A stretch of 64,000 nucleotides of DNA. It comes from Oceanobacillus sp. HTM 045 (lineage in GTDB: Bacteria; Pseudomonadota; Alphaproteobacteria; Rhodobacterales; Rhodobacteraceae). The position numbers were made by a program, and so were the translations under genes. Shown one piece after another: positions 34,092-41,922 of the stretch. A model generated the notes under the pieces. That model was given only the letters and a program-made list of their open reading frames with translations, was not told where the DNA came from and searched no databases. Position 1 is the first letter of the stretch. Every line of letters starts with the position of its first letter. The stretch covers positions 464,390 through 528,389 of the forward strand of contig WNWL01000005.1 of NCBI GenBank assembly GCA_009733745.1, in the 5' to 3' direction.

Positions 34092-37000
34092 ATGGGAAGC
34101 GTTGTGAAGGCCGCGAACCCCTACAAGGACGGGAATAGCAGCGGCAATACCATCAAGGGCTACCTCCCCTGGAACCACATCGAGGGCCACGGCGGCAACG
34201 ACAAGCTCTATGGCTACGGCGCCACCAACTACCTCTACGGCGGCAGCGGGCATGACAGCCTCTACGGCTATGGCGGCTGGAACCGGCTGAGCGGCGGGTC
34301 GGGCAACGACTACCTCCGCGCCACGGGCGTCACCAACCAGCTCTACGGCGGCACCGGCGCCGACCGGCTCTACGGGCTGGGCGGGACCAACCACCTCTAT
34401 GGCGGCTCCTCCAACGACAGCCTCTATGGCGGCGGGGCCTGGAACTACCTGAGCGGCGGGTCGGGCAACGACCGGCTCTACGGTGGCGGCGCGACCAACC
34501 AGCTTCACGGCGGCAGCGGGCACGACACCATGTCGTCCTCCGCCGGCACCAACCACATGTATGGCGGCGACAACAACGACACGATGACCGGCAACGGCGC
34601 GTGGAACCACCTGGAGGGCGGCAACCACGACGACCGCCTCTACGGCCGCGGCGCCTACAACGAGATGGAGGGCGGCTCCGGCAACGACCTGCTGGAGGGC
34701 CACGGCGCGACCAACCACATGGACGGCGGCTCGGGCAACGACACGCTCAAGGCGATCGGCGTCTGGAACTCGGCCAAGGGCGGGTCGGGCGACGACACGC
34801 TGGTCGGCACCGGCGCGACCAACTTCCTCTACGGCGGCACCGGGCACGACACGATCGAGGCCAACGGCGCCTGGAACCATGCCGAGGGCGGCGACGGCGA
34901 CGACAGGATCACCGGGCGGGGCGCCACCAACATCCTGAAGGGCGACGCGGGCGACGACGAGATCGAGGCCATCGGCGGCGTCAACACCGCCTGGGGCGGC
35001 ACCGGCAACGACACGATCAAGGGGATCGGCGGCGTCAACGTGCTGAACGGCGACAGCGGCGCGGACCGGATCGAGGCCTATGGCGGCTCCAACAACGCCT
35101 TCGGCGGCACGGGCGACGACTACATGCTCGCGGTCGGCGGCGTGAACGTGATGTCCGGCGGGTCGGGCGACGACGTGATGGACGCCGCGGGCGCCGGCAA
35201 CGTAATGTTCGGCAATGCCGGCGACGACCGGATGCTCTCCGGCGGGATCGGCAACTCGCAGTCCGGCAACGAGGGCCGCGACACGATGATCGCGGGCGGG
35301 GCCACCAACCTCCAGTGGGGCGGCTCGGAGGGCGACACGATGGTCGCGCTGGGCCAGACCAACAGCCAGTGGGGCGAGGAGGGCGACGACCTGATGGGCG
35401 CGCTTGGCCAGTACAACCTCCAGTTCGGCGGCACCGGCGCGGACACGATGGTCGCGGGCGGGCAGCTCAACTTCCAGGACGGCGGCTCTGGCCATGACCG
35501 GATGTTCGCGGTCGGGCAGACCTCGCTGCAGCTCGGCGCGTCGGGCGACGACTGGCTGGTCGCGGGCGGCTCGGTCAACCTCCAGCACGGCGGGGCCGGC
35601 AACGACAAGATCATCGGCGCGGGCGTCGGCAACGTGCAGGTCGGCGCGGACGGCGACGACTGGCTGATCGGCGCGGGGCGCGGCAACCTGCAGTTCGGCG
35701 ACCATTTCCACTCGGCGCTGCCCGAGGGCGTGGACCTGCCCCTCGGCATGGACGAGCTGATCGCCGACATGAACGACAAGGTCGGCTACGAGGGCGGCGG
35801 CGACAACGTGATGCTCGCCGGCGGCCAGGCCAACGTGCAGATCGGCGGCACCGGGCAGGACATCGCCTTCGGCCTCGGCGTGCAGGGCGGCAACCTGCAG
35901 GTCACCGGCGAGGGGCGCGACTTCCTGATCGGCGGCGGCAAGGGCAACGCCCAGTTCGGCGGCGGCGGCGCGGACGTGCTGGCGGGCTTCGGCATGGTCA
36001 ACGTGCAGAACGGCGGCGAGGGCGACGACGTGCTGCTCGGCATCGCCCGCGGCCCGAAGGCGGGCGTGCAACTGCAGATGGGCGACGGCGGCACCGACCT
36101 GCTGATCGGCATGGCCTCCGGTGCCAAGGCCGACCCGGCGGAGCCGACGGCGGAGCAGAAGGCGGCCGAGCAGGCGGAGAAGTTCCAGAAGCTCCTAGAC
36201 ATCGCCGCGGGCAATACCGGCGAGGAGAGCCGGGCCGAGGCGCTGGCCGGGTTCGGCAAGGACGAGCTGAAGGCGAAGATCGACGGCCTGAAGGAGGCGA
36301 TCAAGAACTTCGATCCCTCGGTCAACGTCCAGATGGGCGGCGGCGACGGCGACATGCTGATCTCCGGTGGCCGGACCGGCATCCAGCTGGGCGAGGCGGG
36401 CAACGACGTGTTCCTCGGTGCGGGCGACTACAACCTGCATTTCGGCGGCGCGGGCGAGGACCTGATGATCACCTCCAACGACAGCCTGAACCTCTATTTC
36501 GGCGGCGAGGGCGGCGACTGGATCGTGGACGGGTCGGTGTTCGCCGGCTTCCTGGCCCATTCGCTGGTGTCGCAGGACGCGATCGCCGCGGTGGCCGCGG
36601 CGGCCAATGCGGCAGCCCAGCCGATCATGGCGGTGGCCGACGCGGTGGGGCAGGTGGCGGCGGTGATCGACGCGCTCGACCCGACGCAGGCGATCATGGA
36701 CCTGCTGCCGGAGATCGACCTCGGGCTGGACGAGTATTTCCACTTCTCCACCAGCCAGTATATCGGCGGCGCCGGCAACGACGTGCTCGGCGCGGGCGGC
36801 TCGGGGGGCGACCTGGTCGGCGGGCAGGGCGACGACACCTACCTGTTCACCTTCGGCTACCAGGGCGACCACATCGTCGACGAGGCCGGGCTGAACGCGG
36901 CGCGCAACTGGGCCGAGGTGTTCGGGATCGACGACGGCATCCTTGACGACATGACCGGCGGTGCGGGTGGCGTGGACATGGTCGAACTGCGCGGCTGGGG

Positions 37001-37436
37001 CACGCTGCTCGACATCGAGCTGGACCAGCTCCAGTTCACGGTCGAGGACGGCGAGGACCTGGTGATCTCGCTGACCACGCCGGAGGGCACCGAGCTGGCC
37101 GACATGGGCTCGATCACGCTCAAGAACATGCACGAGGCGGACAGCCGGGTGGAGGTTCTGCGGGTGGTCTCGACCGACGGCCATGTCGAGATCGACCTCG
37201 ACGCGGCCTGGACCTCGGGCGACTTCGACAGCCTGGTGTTCGAGAGCTTCGAGGGCGCGGCCGCGCCGACGCAGGAGATCTTCGACAGCCTCGCGCCGGG
37301 CTGGCTGGAGACGGCGGGGACCGGGTTCTCCAACATCCCCTTCGCCGCGGACGTGGCCGGGGCGGCGCTGGAGGCCGCGGGCACGGCGGTGTCGATCCTG
37401 ACGCCGGAGGTGCCGGACATCCCCGAGTTCGCCTGA
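34092..37436 (+). CDS. Large RTX protein with alternating Asp/Asn nonapeptide repeats
   Basis: A 1,114-residue protein with no signal peptide, as expected for type I secretion. Residues 31-534 are 28 uninterrupted 18-residue units, each a Ca-binding nonapeptide (type GGSGNDRLY) followed by a second nonapeptide in which Asn replaces the Asp (type GGGATNQLH). More irregular repeats follow to about 690, a Lys/Glu-rich segment (about 690-740), further repeats, a hydrophobic Ala-rich helical stretch (about 815-880), late RTX units (GGAGNDVL, GGQGDDTYLF) and a C-terminal secretion-like region. Preceded by the HlyC-like gene. Could be a toxin, bacteriocin, adhesin or surface protein. ATG at 34092 follows gaaggaagcgg. 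Confidence 0.88.
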   Translation: MGSVVKAANPYKDGNSSGNTIKGYLPWNHIEGHGGNDKLYGYGATNYLYGGSGHDSLYGYGGWNRLSGGSGNDYLRATGVTNQLYGGTGADRLYGLGGTNHLYGGSSNDSLYGGGAWNYLSGGSGNDRLYGGGATNQLHGGSGHDTMSSSAGTNHMYGGDNNDTMTGNGAWNHLEGGNHDDRLYGRGAYNEMEGGSGNDLLEGHGATNHMDGGSGNDTLKAIGVWNSAKGGSGDDTLVGTGATNFLYGGTGHDTIEANGAWNHAEGGDGDDRITGRGATNILKGDAGDDEIEAIGGVNTAWGGTGNDTIKGIGGVNVLNGDSGADRIEAYGGSNNAFGGTGDDYMLAVGGVNVMSGGSGDDVMDAAGAGNVMFGNAGDDRMLSGGIGNSQSGNEGRDTMIAGGATNLQWGGSEGDTMVALGQTNSQWGEEGDDLMGALGQYNLQFGGTGADTMVAGGQLNFQDGGSGHDRMFAVGQTSLQLGASGDDWLVAGGSVNLQHGGAGNDKIIGAGVGNVQVGADGDDWLIGAGRGNLQFGDHFHSALPEGVDLPLGMDELIADMNDKVGYEGGGDNVMLAGGQANVQIGGTGQDIAFGLGVQGGNLQVTGEGRDFLIGGGKGNAQFGGGGADVLAGFGMVNVQNGGEGDDVLLGIARGPKAGVQLQMGDGGTDLLIGMASGAKADPAEPTAEQKAAEQAEKFQKLLDIAAGNTGEESRAEALAGFGKDELKAKIDGLKEAIKNFDPSVNVQMGGGDGDMLISGGRTGIQLGEAGNDVFLGAGDYNLHFGGAGEDLMITSNDSLNLYFGGEGGDWIVDGSVFAGFLAHSLVSQDAIAAVAAAANAAAQPIMAVADAVGQVAAVIDALDPTQAIMDLLPEIDLGLDEYFHFSTSQYIGGAGNDVLGAGGSGGDLVGGQGDDTYLFTFGYQGDHIVDEAGLNAARNWAEVFGIDDGILDDMTGGAGGVDMVELRGWGTLLDIELDQLQFTVEDGEDLVISLTTPEGTELADMGSITLKNMHEADSRVEVLRVVSTDGHVEIDLDAAWTSGDFDSLVFESFEGAAAPTQEIFDSLAPGWLETAGTGFSNIPFAADVAGAALEAAGTAVSILTPEVPDIPEFA
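34182..35693 (+). repeat. 28 tandem 54-bp units encoding 18-residue RTX repeats
   Basis: The DNA repeats with a 54-base period, without insertion or deletion, through residues 31-534 of the RTX protein. Units differ at many bases, so this is an old protein repeat under selection rather than a recent DNA expansion. The Asn-type half shifts gradually from ..TNxL in early units to ..xNLQ or ..xNVQ in late units, suggesting stepwise growth by block duplication. Confidence 0.85.
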
Positions 37437-37451
37437 TCCCGACAGGCGAGG

Positions 37452-37537
37452 GGCCGGCTCCTCCTGACCGGCCCGAGGGCGCCGCGGCAGCGGCGCCCTC
37501 AACCGTTGGAGCCTTGGGCGCCGCCTTGGAGGCGCCC
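37452..37537. terminator. Triple hairpin terminator region between convergent genes
   Basis: Three stems in 86 bases: GGCCGG/CCGGCC (37452-37457, 37468-37473); GAGGGCGCCGC, loop GGCA, GCGGCGCCCTC (37475-37500), a perfect 11-bp stem; and GGGCGCC/GGCGCCC (37516-37522, 37531-37537). Lies 15 bases after the RTX stop and just before the stop of the convergent membrane-protein gene, so it can end transcription from both sides. Confidence 0.65.
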
Positions 37538-37546
37538 TCAACTGTT

Positions 37547-38077
37547 TCAGCGACGTCTTATGCGGCCGCGGACGAGCCGCGATGTGCCGAGGGCGAGGAG
37601 CCACGCCCCGGCGATGGCAGCGGGCAGGGCGGGCATGTCGTCCAGTATCGTCGGGCTGCCCGCGTGCTGCAGCCCGGCGAGGCCCGCGGTCAGGCAGGCG
37701 TGGGCGATGGCCGCCGCGAGGGCGCTGACCGGGGTCAGTCGGAAGAGGAAGGCGGAGAGGGTCGCACCCGCGAGCCCCGCGCCGATGAAGGCCAGCCCCG
37801 CCGCGCTGCTCCCCGCCGCGAGCATGGGCGAGAGGCCGGAGACGAGCGCGGTGGCGGCGACCAGCGCGAGGCCCCCCGCCGCGAGGCCTCGGAACGCCTC
37901 CCCCGAGGTGGCGGGAAGGGCCAGCAGGGCGGCGAGGACCACCCCGCCGGTCACCGTCCACGCCCCCGGCGCGACCAGCGGCGCGGCGGTGCCCTTCGCC
38001 GAGACGAGGATCAGCGCCGTGATTGCGATCAGCCCCAGCGAGAGGATGCCCGCGACGGTTCCGGCGATGCGGGTCAT
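37547..38077 (-). CDS. Small polytopic membrane protein, unknown
   Basis: A 176-residue, very hydrophobic protein with about five to six helices (LSLGLIAITALILVSA; VVLAALLALPATS; GGLALVAATALVSGL; AAGLAFIGAGLAGATLSAFLF; IAGAWLLALG) and an Arg-rich end (RLVRGRIRRR). No family recognised. Begins at ATG 38077, after the palindromic element, and faces the RTX gene. It may be a separate unit from the ExbB/ExbD-like operon upstream. Confidence 0.6.
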   Translation of the reverse strand: MTRIAGTVAGILSLGLIAITALILVSAKGTAAPLVAPGAWTVTGGVVLAALLALPATSGEAFRGLAAGGLALVAATALVSGLSPMLAAGSSAAGLAFIGAGLAGATLSAFLFRLTPVSALAAAIAHACLTAGLAGLQHAGSPTILDDMPALPAAIAGAWLLALGTSRLVRGRIRRR

Positions 38078-38129
38078 GGCGCGGGCTCCGGTGTGGCGCT
38101 GGCCGGGCAGTGGTGGAGCGGAGAGAGGA

Positions 38130-38277
38130 GGGCGGCGCCCGACCCTGGGTGGGCGCTTTGCTCCGGTGGGGCTGCGAGGGGCGCACCCTGAAGCATCGAC
38201 GATGCAGCTACTTCCCATGCTTCAACAAGCGCCCTCCCGTGGGGGAGGGTCGGGCGCCGCCCGGCTTGAGGCCGGGC
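38130..38277. repeat. Long imperfect palindrome (REPIN/MITE-like)
   Basis: Inverted arms of 17 bp, perfect, at 38130-38146 and 38246-38262 (core GCGGCGCCCGACCCT and its complement), extending inwards with GGGCGCTT and AAGCGCCC. Nested inside are TGAAGCAT/ATGCTTCA (38189-38196, 38217-38224) and GCATCG-A-CGATGC. A further stem GCCCGGC-TTGAG-GCCGGGC follows at 38259-38277. It fills over half of the 262-bp gap between two minus-strand genes. Confidence 0.65.
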
Positions 38278-38339
38278 GAGAGGGGTGGCCGGCGCGGTGC
38301 CGGGAGTGGCTCCGTTGGATAGATTGTAAACCCGGTCTC

Positions 38340-39362
38340 TCACCGCCCTGCCTCCGCCGTGCGGATCAGTTCGTCCAGCAGCGCCAGCACGTCGGCCTTG
38401 CAGACCGGGCCTTCCGCGGTGGCGACGCGGTCGCGGGCGGCGGTGGCGATGTCGGGGCGGCGGGCGATCAGGGCGAGGTAGACCTTCACCGCCTGGTAGG
38501 GGGCGCTGTCGGCCGGGGTGGCGATGCGCCGGGAGAGGTAGATGTCGAGATGCGCGCCCTGGTAGGCGCAGGGGTCGAGGTCCATCACCAGGCTGGCGTA
38601 GTCCATCAGCCGCAGGTAGGCCGCCGTGCAGAGGCTGGCGCCGCGCCGGCCGTCGATCGCGGCGGCGTCGATGGCGAGGCGGATGGCCAGCGCCAGCGCG
38701 TTGAAGAAGCGCGGCTCGGCGGCGACGGCGCTGGCGGCGAGGTCGGCGGCGCGGCGCGTGTCGCCCCGTTCCAGCGCGGCGAGGGCGCGGAGGAAGTGGA
38801 GGTCGCTTGGCGGCAGGCCGGTCGCCTCCGCGGCACCGTCCATCGCGCCCAGCGCCGACTGCGCCGCCGGGGTGGCGAGCGAGGCGCCGGCCTCGGCGTG
38901 GATCAGCGCGAGGTAGAGCCCGGCGGCATAGCGTGTCTCCGCCTCCTCCGCCGCGAGGTGGGGGGTGAGAAGCTCGGCCGCCAGCGCCGGGTCGTTGCCG
39001 GCGAGCGCGAGGGTGATGGCGCGCACCGCCTCCGGCGGCAGGTCGGGGGTGGTGTTCTGCCTCAGCCAGATCGTGTCGGCATAGGGCAGGTCGGCGGTGC
39101 GGCCGCAGCCCTGTTCGAGCTGCCGGTTGAGGCGCTGGCAGAGCTCGCCCTCGCAGGGCGGCGGCTCGGCCTCCTCCACAGGCGCGCCGGGGGGCGCGAA
39201 GCGGAGGAAGGGAAGCGGGTCCTGCGCCGCGGATGGGGAGGCGGTGAGGAGGAGCGTGGTGAGGAGGAGGGGGAAGGGCAGGCGTGTGGAATTGCCTCGC
39301 CCGGACACCTTGCCGGTGCCCCGGCCCTTTTCCCTTATCGCGCGCCTCCAGCCCATCCTCAC
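38340..39362 (-). CDS. Periplasmic helical-repeat (TPR-like) protein of the envelope locus
   Basis: A 340-residue exported protein. A long charged N-terminus precedes the signal core LPFPLLLTTLLLTASPSAAQ; a GTG start at 39308 would give a normal-length signal peptide and may be the true start. The mature part has two pairs of cysteines (PPCEGELCQRL, QGCGR) and Ala-rich helical pairs typical of TPR-like folds (AAGLYLALIHAEAG; HFLRALAALERGDTRRAADLAASAVAAEP). No enzyme motif. Last gene of the ExbB/ExbD-like operon, 4 bases after it, so it may be a partner of the motor. Unknown function. Confidence 0.7.
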   Translation of the reverse strand: MRMGWRRAIREKGRGTGKVSGRGNSTRLPFPLLLTTLLLTASPSAAQDPLPFLRFAPPGAPVEEAEPPPCEGELCQRLNRQLEQGCGRTADLPYADTIWLRQNTTPDLPPEAVRAITLALAGNDPALAAELLTPHLAAEEAETRYAAGLYLALIHAEAGASLATPAAQSALGAMDGAAEATGLPPSDLHFLRALAALERGDTRRAADLAASAVAAEPRFFNALALAIRLAIDAAAIDGRRGASLCTAAYLRLMDYASLVMDLDPCAYQGAHLDIYLSRRIATPADSAPYQAVKVYLALIARRPDIATAARDRVATAEGPVCKADVLALLDELIRTAEAGR

Positions 39363-39366
39363 CCCC

Positions 39367-40035
39367 TCAATATGGCCGCAGGACCTTGTCGTAGGCGAAG
39401 TTGCTGCGGGCGTAGGTGATGGTGAGGGTGGCGGTGTCGCTGGTGAAGGGCACGATGCGGTGCGGGCGCATGGCGGTGCGGAGCCGGGCGGAGAGGGCGG
39501 GAAGGCGGCCGCGGGCGGACTCCCAGACGAAGATCACCGCGCCGGCTTCCTCCGTGGCCCAGTCGTCCAGCGCGGCCTCGTCGTCCCAGGCGATGTGGCG
39601 GGCCTGCAGCCAGCCGGTCTCGGGCCGGTCGTGCAGGTTGAGGCGGAAGCGCCATTCGAGCGGCGAGTCGGGGAAGCTCTCCATCCACGCGTCCGCGCCG
39701 GGGCCAGAGATGCCGGGGGCGCGGCCCGCCGGTTCCTTTGCCAGTTCGCGGACCACGGCGGCGCGGTCGATGCGGAACAGGCCTTCGCCGTCGGCGGCCC
39801 AGATCTCGAAGAAGCGGTAGGGCGTCTGGATCGAGGAGAGGACGAAGGGCGGCGCCTCCGGCTCGGCGGTCTCGTACTCGACCGTGTAGCGCGTCTCCGC
39901 GACCGAGGCGGCGGAGGCCAGCGCGACGAGGATCACCAGCATGATGGCGAAGAGCGAGACGACCACGTCGAGCTGGTACATCGCGTCCTCCTCGCGGGCG
40001 CGGCGTTCCTCGGTGGTGTCGGGATCAGTCCGCAT
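39367..40035 (-). CDS. ExbD/TolR-like single-helix protein (second copy)
   Basis: A 222-residue inner-membrane protein: a short Arg/Glu-rich cytoplasmic start, one membrane helix (about 20-43) with Asp23 at its inner end (MYQLDVVVSLFAIMLVILVALAS), then a periplasmic domain of about 180 residues. The single acidic residue at the start of the helix and the neighbouring MotA/ExbB-like gene match ExbD/TolR/MotB stators, in which the Asp carries protons. The periplasmic domain is longer than ExbD's and shows no OmpA peptidoglycan motif. ATG at 40035 overlaps the upstream gene by 11 bases. Confidence 0.65.
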   Translation of the reverse strand: MRTDPDTTEERRAREEDAMYQLDVVVSLFAIMLVILVALASAASVAETRYTVEYETAEPEAPPFVLSSIQTPYRFFEIWAADGEGLFRIDRAAVVRELAKEPAGRAPGISGPGADAWMESFPDSPLEWRFRLNLHDRPETGWLQARHIAWDDEAALDDWATEEAGAVIFVWESARGRLPALSARLRTAMRPHRIVPFTSDTATLTITYARSNFAYDKVLRPY

Positions 40036-40477
40036 CGGGCGCGCCTCCGGCCGAACGGTCTCCGGCGACATAGGCGATGTCGAGCACGAGGACCGGCGCG
40101 GGGTAGGGCAGGGTGCCCGCGTCGAGCGCCGCGTTGGTCTCGGAGACGATGCGGGTGACATGGGCGACGCAGCCGGCGGCGTCCTCCGGGCGGGCTTCGA
40201 GCAGCACGCGCATGGAGAGCGCCTCGGGCGGCGCCAGCCGGGCGAGGGTGGGCGCGAGGCTGTCGAGATCCGCGGCCAGCGGCCCAGCCGGGTCGGAGAC
40301 GGCGAAGCCGGCGGGGCCGGTGCAGGTCACGACCCGGTCGGCGACGGGGATGGTGGCGGTGCGCTCGGAGGAGAGCGAGGACAGGATCGTCAGGATCAGG
40401 ATCACCGCCACCCCGCCGACGAAGGCGTCGACCATCGCCAGCGTCGGGATGCCGAGGGCGCGGCGGGCCTCTCTCAT
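40025..40477 (-). CDS. ExbD/TolR-like single-helix protein (first copy)
   Basis: A 150-residue protein with one N-terminal helix carrying Asp17 (LAMVDAFVGGVAVILILTILSSLSS), the ExbD arrangement, and a periplasmic domain of about 110 residues with two cysteines. Length is close to ExbD (141). With the next gene it gives two different ExbD-like subunits to one ExbB-like channel, suggesting a heterodimeric rotor/stator. It lies 36 bases after the channel gene and overlaps the second copy. Confidence 0.65.
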   Translation of the reverse strand: MREARRALGIPTLAMVDAFVGGVAVILILTILSSLSSERTATIPVADRVVTCTGPAGFAVSDPAGPLAADLDSLAPTLARLAPPEALSMRVLLEARPEDAAGCVAHVTRIVSETNAALDAGTLPYPAPVLVLDIAYVAGDRSAGGAPDAD

Positions 40478-40513
40478 GGGGCGTCGCTCATGGGGCCTCT
40501 CCCATCCCGCCCC

Positions 40514-41173
40514 TCACCCGGCCTCGCGCGCCAGCGCGTCGATATGCGGCTCGGTGATGCGGACGAGGACGAGGCAGGCGATCGCGCCGACCAGCCCGAG
40601 GAAGGTGGTGTCGAAGGCGACGTAGAGGTCGTCGAGCACCGGCTGGAGCTGGTCGTTGTCCTTCACCGCGGCAGGCAGGTTGCGGATCGCCTCGGAGAGG
40701 CCCACGACCGTGCCGACGAAGCCGACCATCGGGAACAGCGTCACGCCGAGGCGGAGCGGCCCGAGCAGGTTGTCGGCGCCCCAGTAGGCGGAGGCCTGCA
40801 GGTAGCCCGGCGCGGCGGTGCGGACCCGGCCGGAGAGGAGATGCGCGGCGCGGCCCCAGCCGCCGGGGCTGCCGCTGCGGGCCTGCGCCCGGTCGGCGGC
40901 GATGGCGGCGCGCTGGGCGATGCCGAAGACGAGGAAGGCCGCCGCCGCCCAGGCCAGCACGGTCTTGAACGGGCTGACGAAGAGGCGGGTGGCGAAGTCG
41001 CCGGCCCAGCTGCCGCCGCCGGCCTCGGCGACCGTGACGGACAGGGTCTCGGGCGTGCCGTAGCCGAAGTCGTAGCGGAGCGCGAAGGGCAGCGCGAGGA
41101 TCGCGGCGAGGAACAGCAGCGCCGGCCAGGGGCGGAAGCCGGGCTCCGGCTTCCGCGTCTCGGTCCCGCTCAT
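40514..41173 (-). CDS. MotA/TolQ/ExbB-like proton channel
   Basis: A 219-residue inner-membrane protein. Two helices (about 16-34 and 68-85) precede the conserved pair: LFPMVGFVGTVVGLSEAI (P...GTVxG, the family signature) and LDDLYVAFDTTFLGLVGAIACLVLV. In ExbB/TolQ/MotA complexes these helices form a pentameric channel through which protons flow past the ExbD/TolR Asp to drive motion. Two ExbD-like genes follow directly. Not TonB or Tol-Pal as such: no TonB, TolA or Pal is present. Probably powers the envelope machinery encoded around it. Confidence 0.78.
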   Translation of the reverse strand: MSGTETRKPEPGFRPWPALLFLAAILALPFALRYDFGYGTPETLSVTVAEAGGGSWAGDFATRLFVSPFKTVLAWAAAAFLVFGIAQRAAIAADRAQARSGSPGGWGRAAHLLSGRVRTAAPGYLQASAYWGADNLLGPLRLGVTLFPMVGFVGTVVGLSEAIRNLPAAVKDNDQLQPVLDDLYVAFDTTFLGLVGAIACLVLVRITEPHIDALAREAG

Positions 41174-41216
41174 GGACGTCCCGCTCGTGGGCAGGAGGGC
41201 CGCGGGTGCGGGCAGA

Positions 41217-41870
41217 TCAATTCGCGACCCCGTCGAGCTGGATGCTGGCCTCGATCTCGCCGAGCTTGGCGTCGGCGTCGCGCAGCACGTCGAGGCCGGC
41301 GTTGACCACCGACTTGGCCTCCTCGTAGCGCTTGAGCTTGATCAGGAAGACGATCCGGGTGCGCTCCGCCTCGATGGCGCGGATGCGGCGGTCGAGGCTG
41401 TCGTAGAACTGGGTCGCGGTGGTCGCGTCGGCCTCGAAGCTCTCGGCCTGGGCGAGGAACTCCTGCTCGAACTCGGGCAGGCCTTCGACCCGGGCGGCGC
41501 CGGCATCGGCGCGGGCGAGGTCGGCCAGCTTCTCGATCTGCTTGACGAACTCGCCGTCGGGGTTGCCGAGCTCGGCCTGGGCGCGGAGCGTGGCGATGAT
41601 CTCGTCGAAGGCGGCGTCGGCCTGCTCGACCGAGGTGGTGATCTCGGGCAGCTTGGCGATCACCGCCTCGATCTGGGCGGTGATGTCGCCGCGGGTGGCG
41701 AGGATTTCCTCGAGCACGGATTCGCGCAGGTCGTCGGGCGACTGCGGCACGGATTCGGTCTGGGCGGCCGCGGGGAACGGCACGGCGGCGACAAACGTGG
41801 CGGCAGTGAACGTGGCGGCGGTCAGCGGCAGGGCGGAGACCGCGAGGGCGAGGGCGAAACGTCTGATCAT
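41217..41870 (-). CDS. Periplasmic coiled-coil protein of the envelope locus
   Basis: A 217-residue exported protein: signal peptide (MIRRFALALAVSALPL to FPAAAQ) and a long helical, heptad-rich region (DDLRESVLEEILATRGDITAQIEAVI; QIEKLADLARADAG; YDSLDRRIRAIEAERTRIVFLIKLKRYEEA). Not related by eye to YbgF/CpoB, though it holds a similar position next to a TolQ-like gene. Lies 43 bases before the channel gene. Could be a periplasmic transmission rod or spacer; function unknown. Confidence 0.68.
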   Translation of the reverse strand: MIRRFALALAVSALPLTAATFTAATFVAAVPFPAAAQTESVPQSPDDLRESVLEEILATRGDITAQIEAVIAKLPEITTSVEQADAAFDEIIATLRAQAELGNPDGEFVKQIEKLADLARADAGAARVEGLPEFEQEFLAQAESFEADATTATQFYDSLDRRIRAIEAERTRIVFLIKLKRYEEAKSVVNAGLDVLRDADAKLGEIEASIQLDGVAN

Positions 41871-41922
41871 TCTATTGTCTCCCTGATACGGAAATCGGCG
41901 TGTGGAAACTTCAACGCGGCAA

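Noticed and set aside
34182..35693. Regular repeat read as a CRISPR array
   Set aside because: Period 54 with coding continuity and conserved glycine/aspartate codons; no identical repeats or unique spacers.
33204..36071. Minus-strand open frame of 955 codons opposite the RTX gene
   Set aside because: Its repeats are just the mirror of the 54-bp RTX repeat; no start signal, and the plus frame has the canonical Ca-binding motif.
39367..41173. Zorya-type defence system from the ExbB/ExbD-like genes
   Set aside because: ZorB carries an OmpA-type wall-binding domain and Zorya includes ZorC/D or ZorE nucleases or helicases; none is present. The neighbours are periplasmic.
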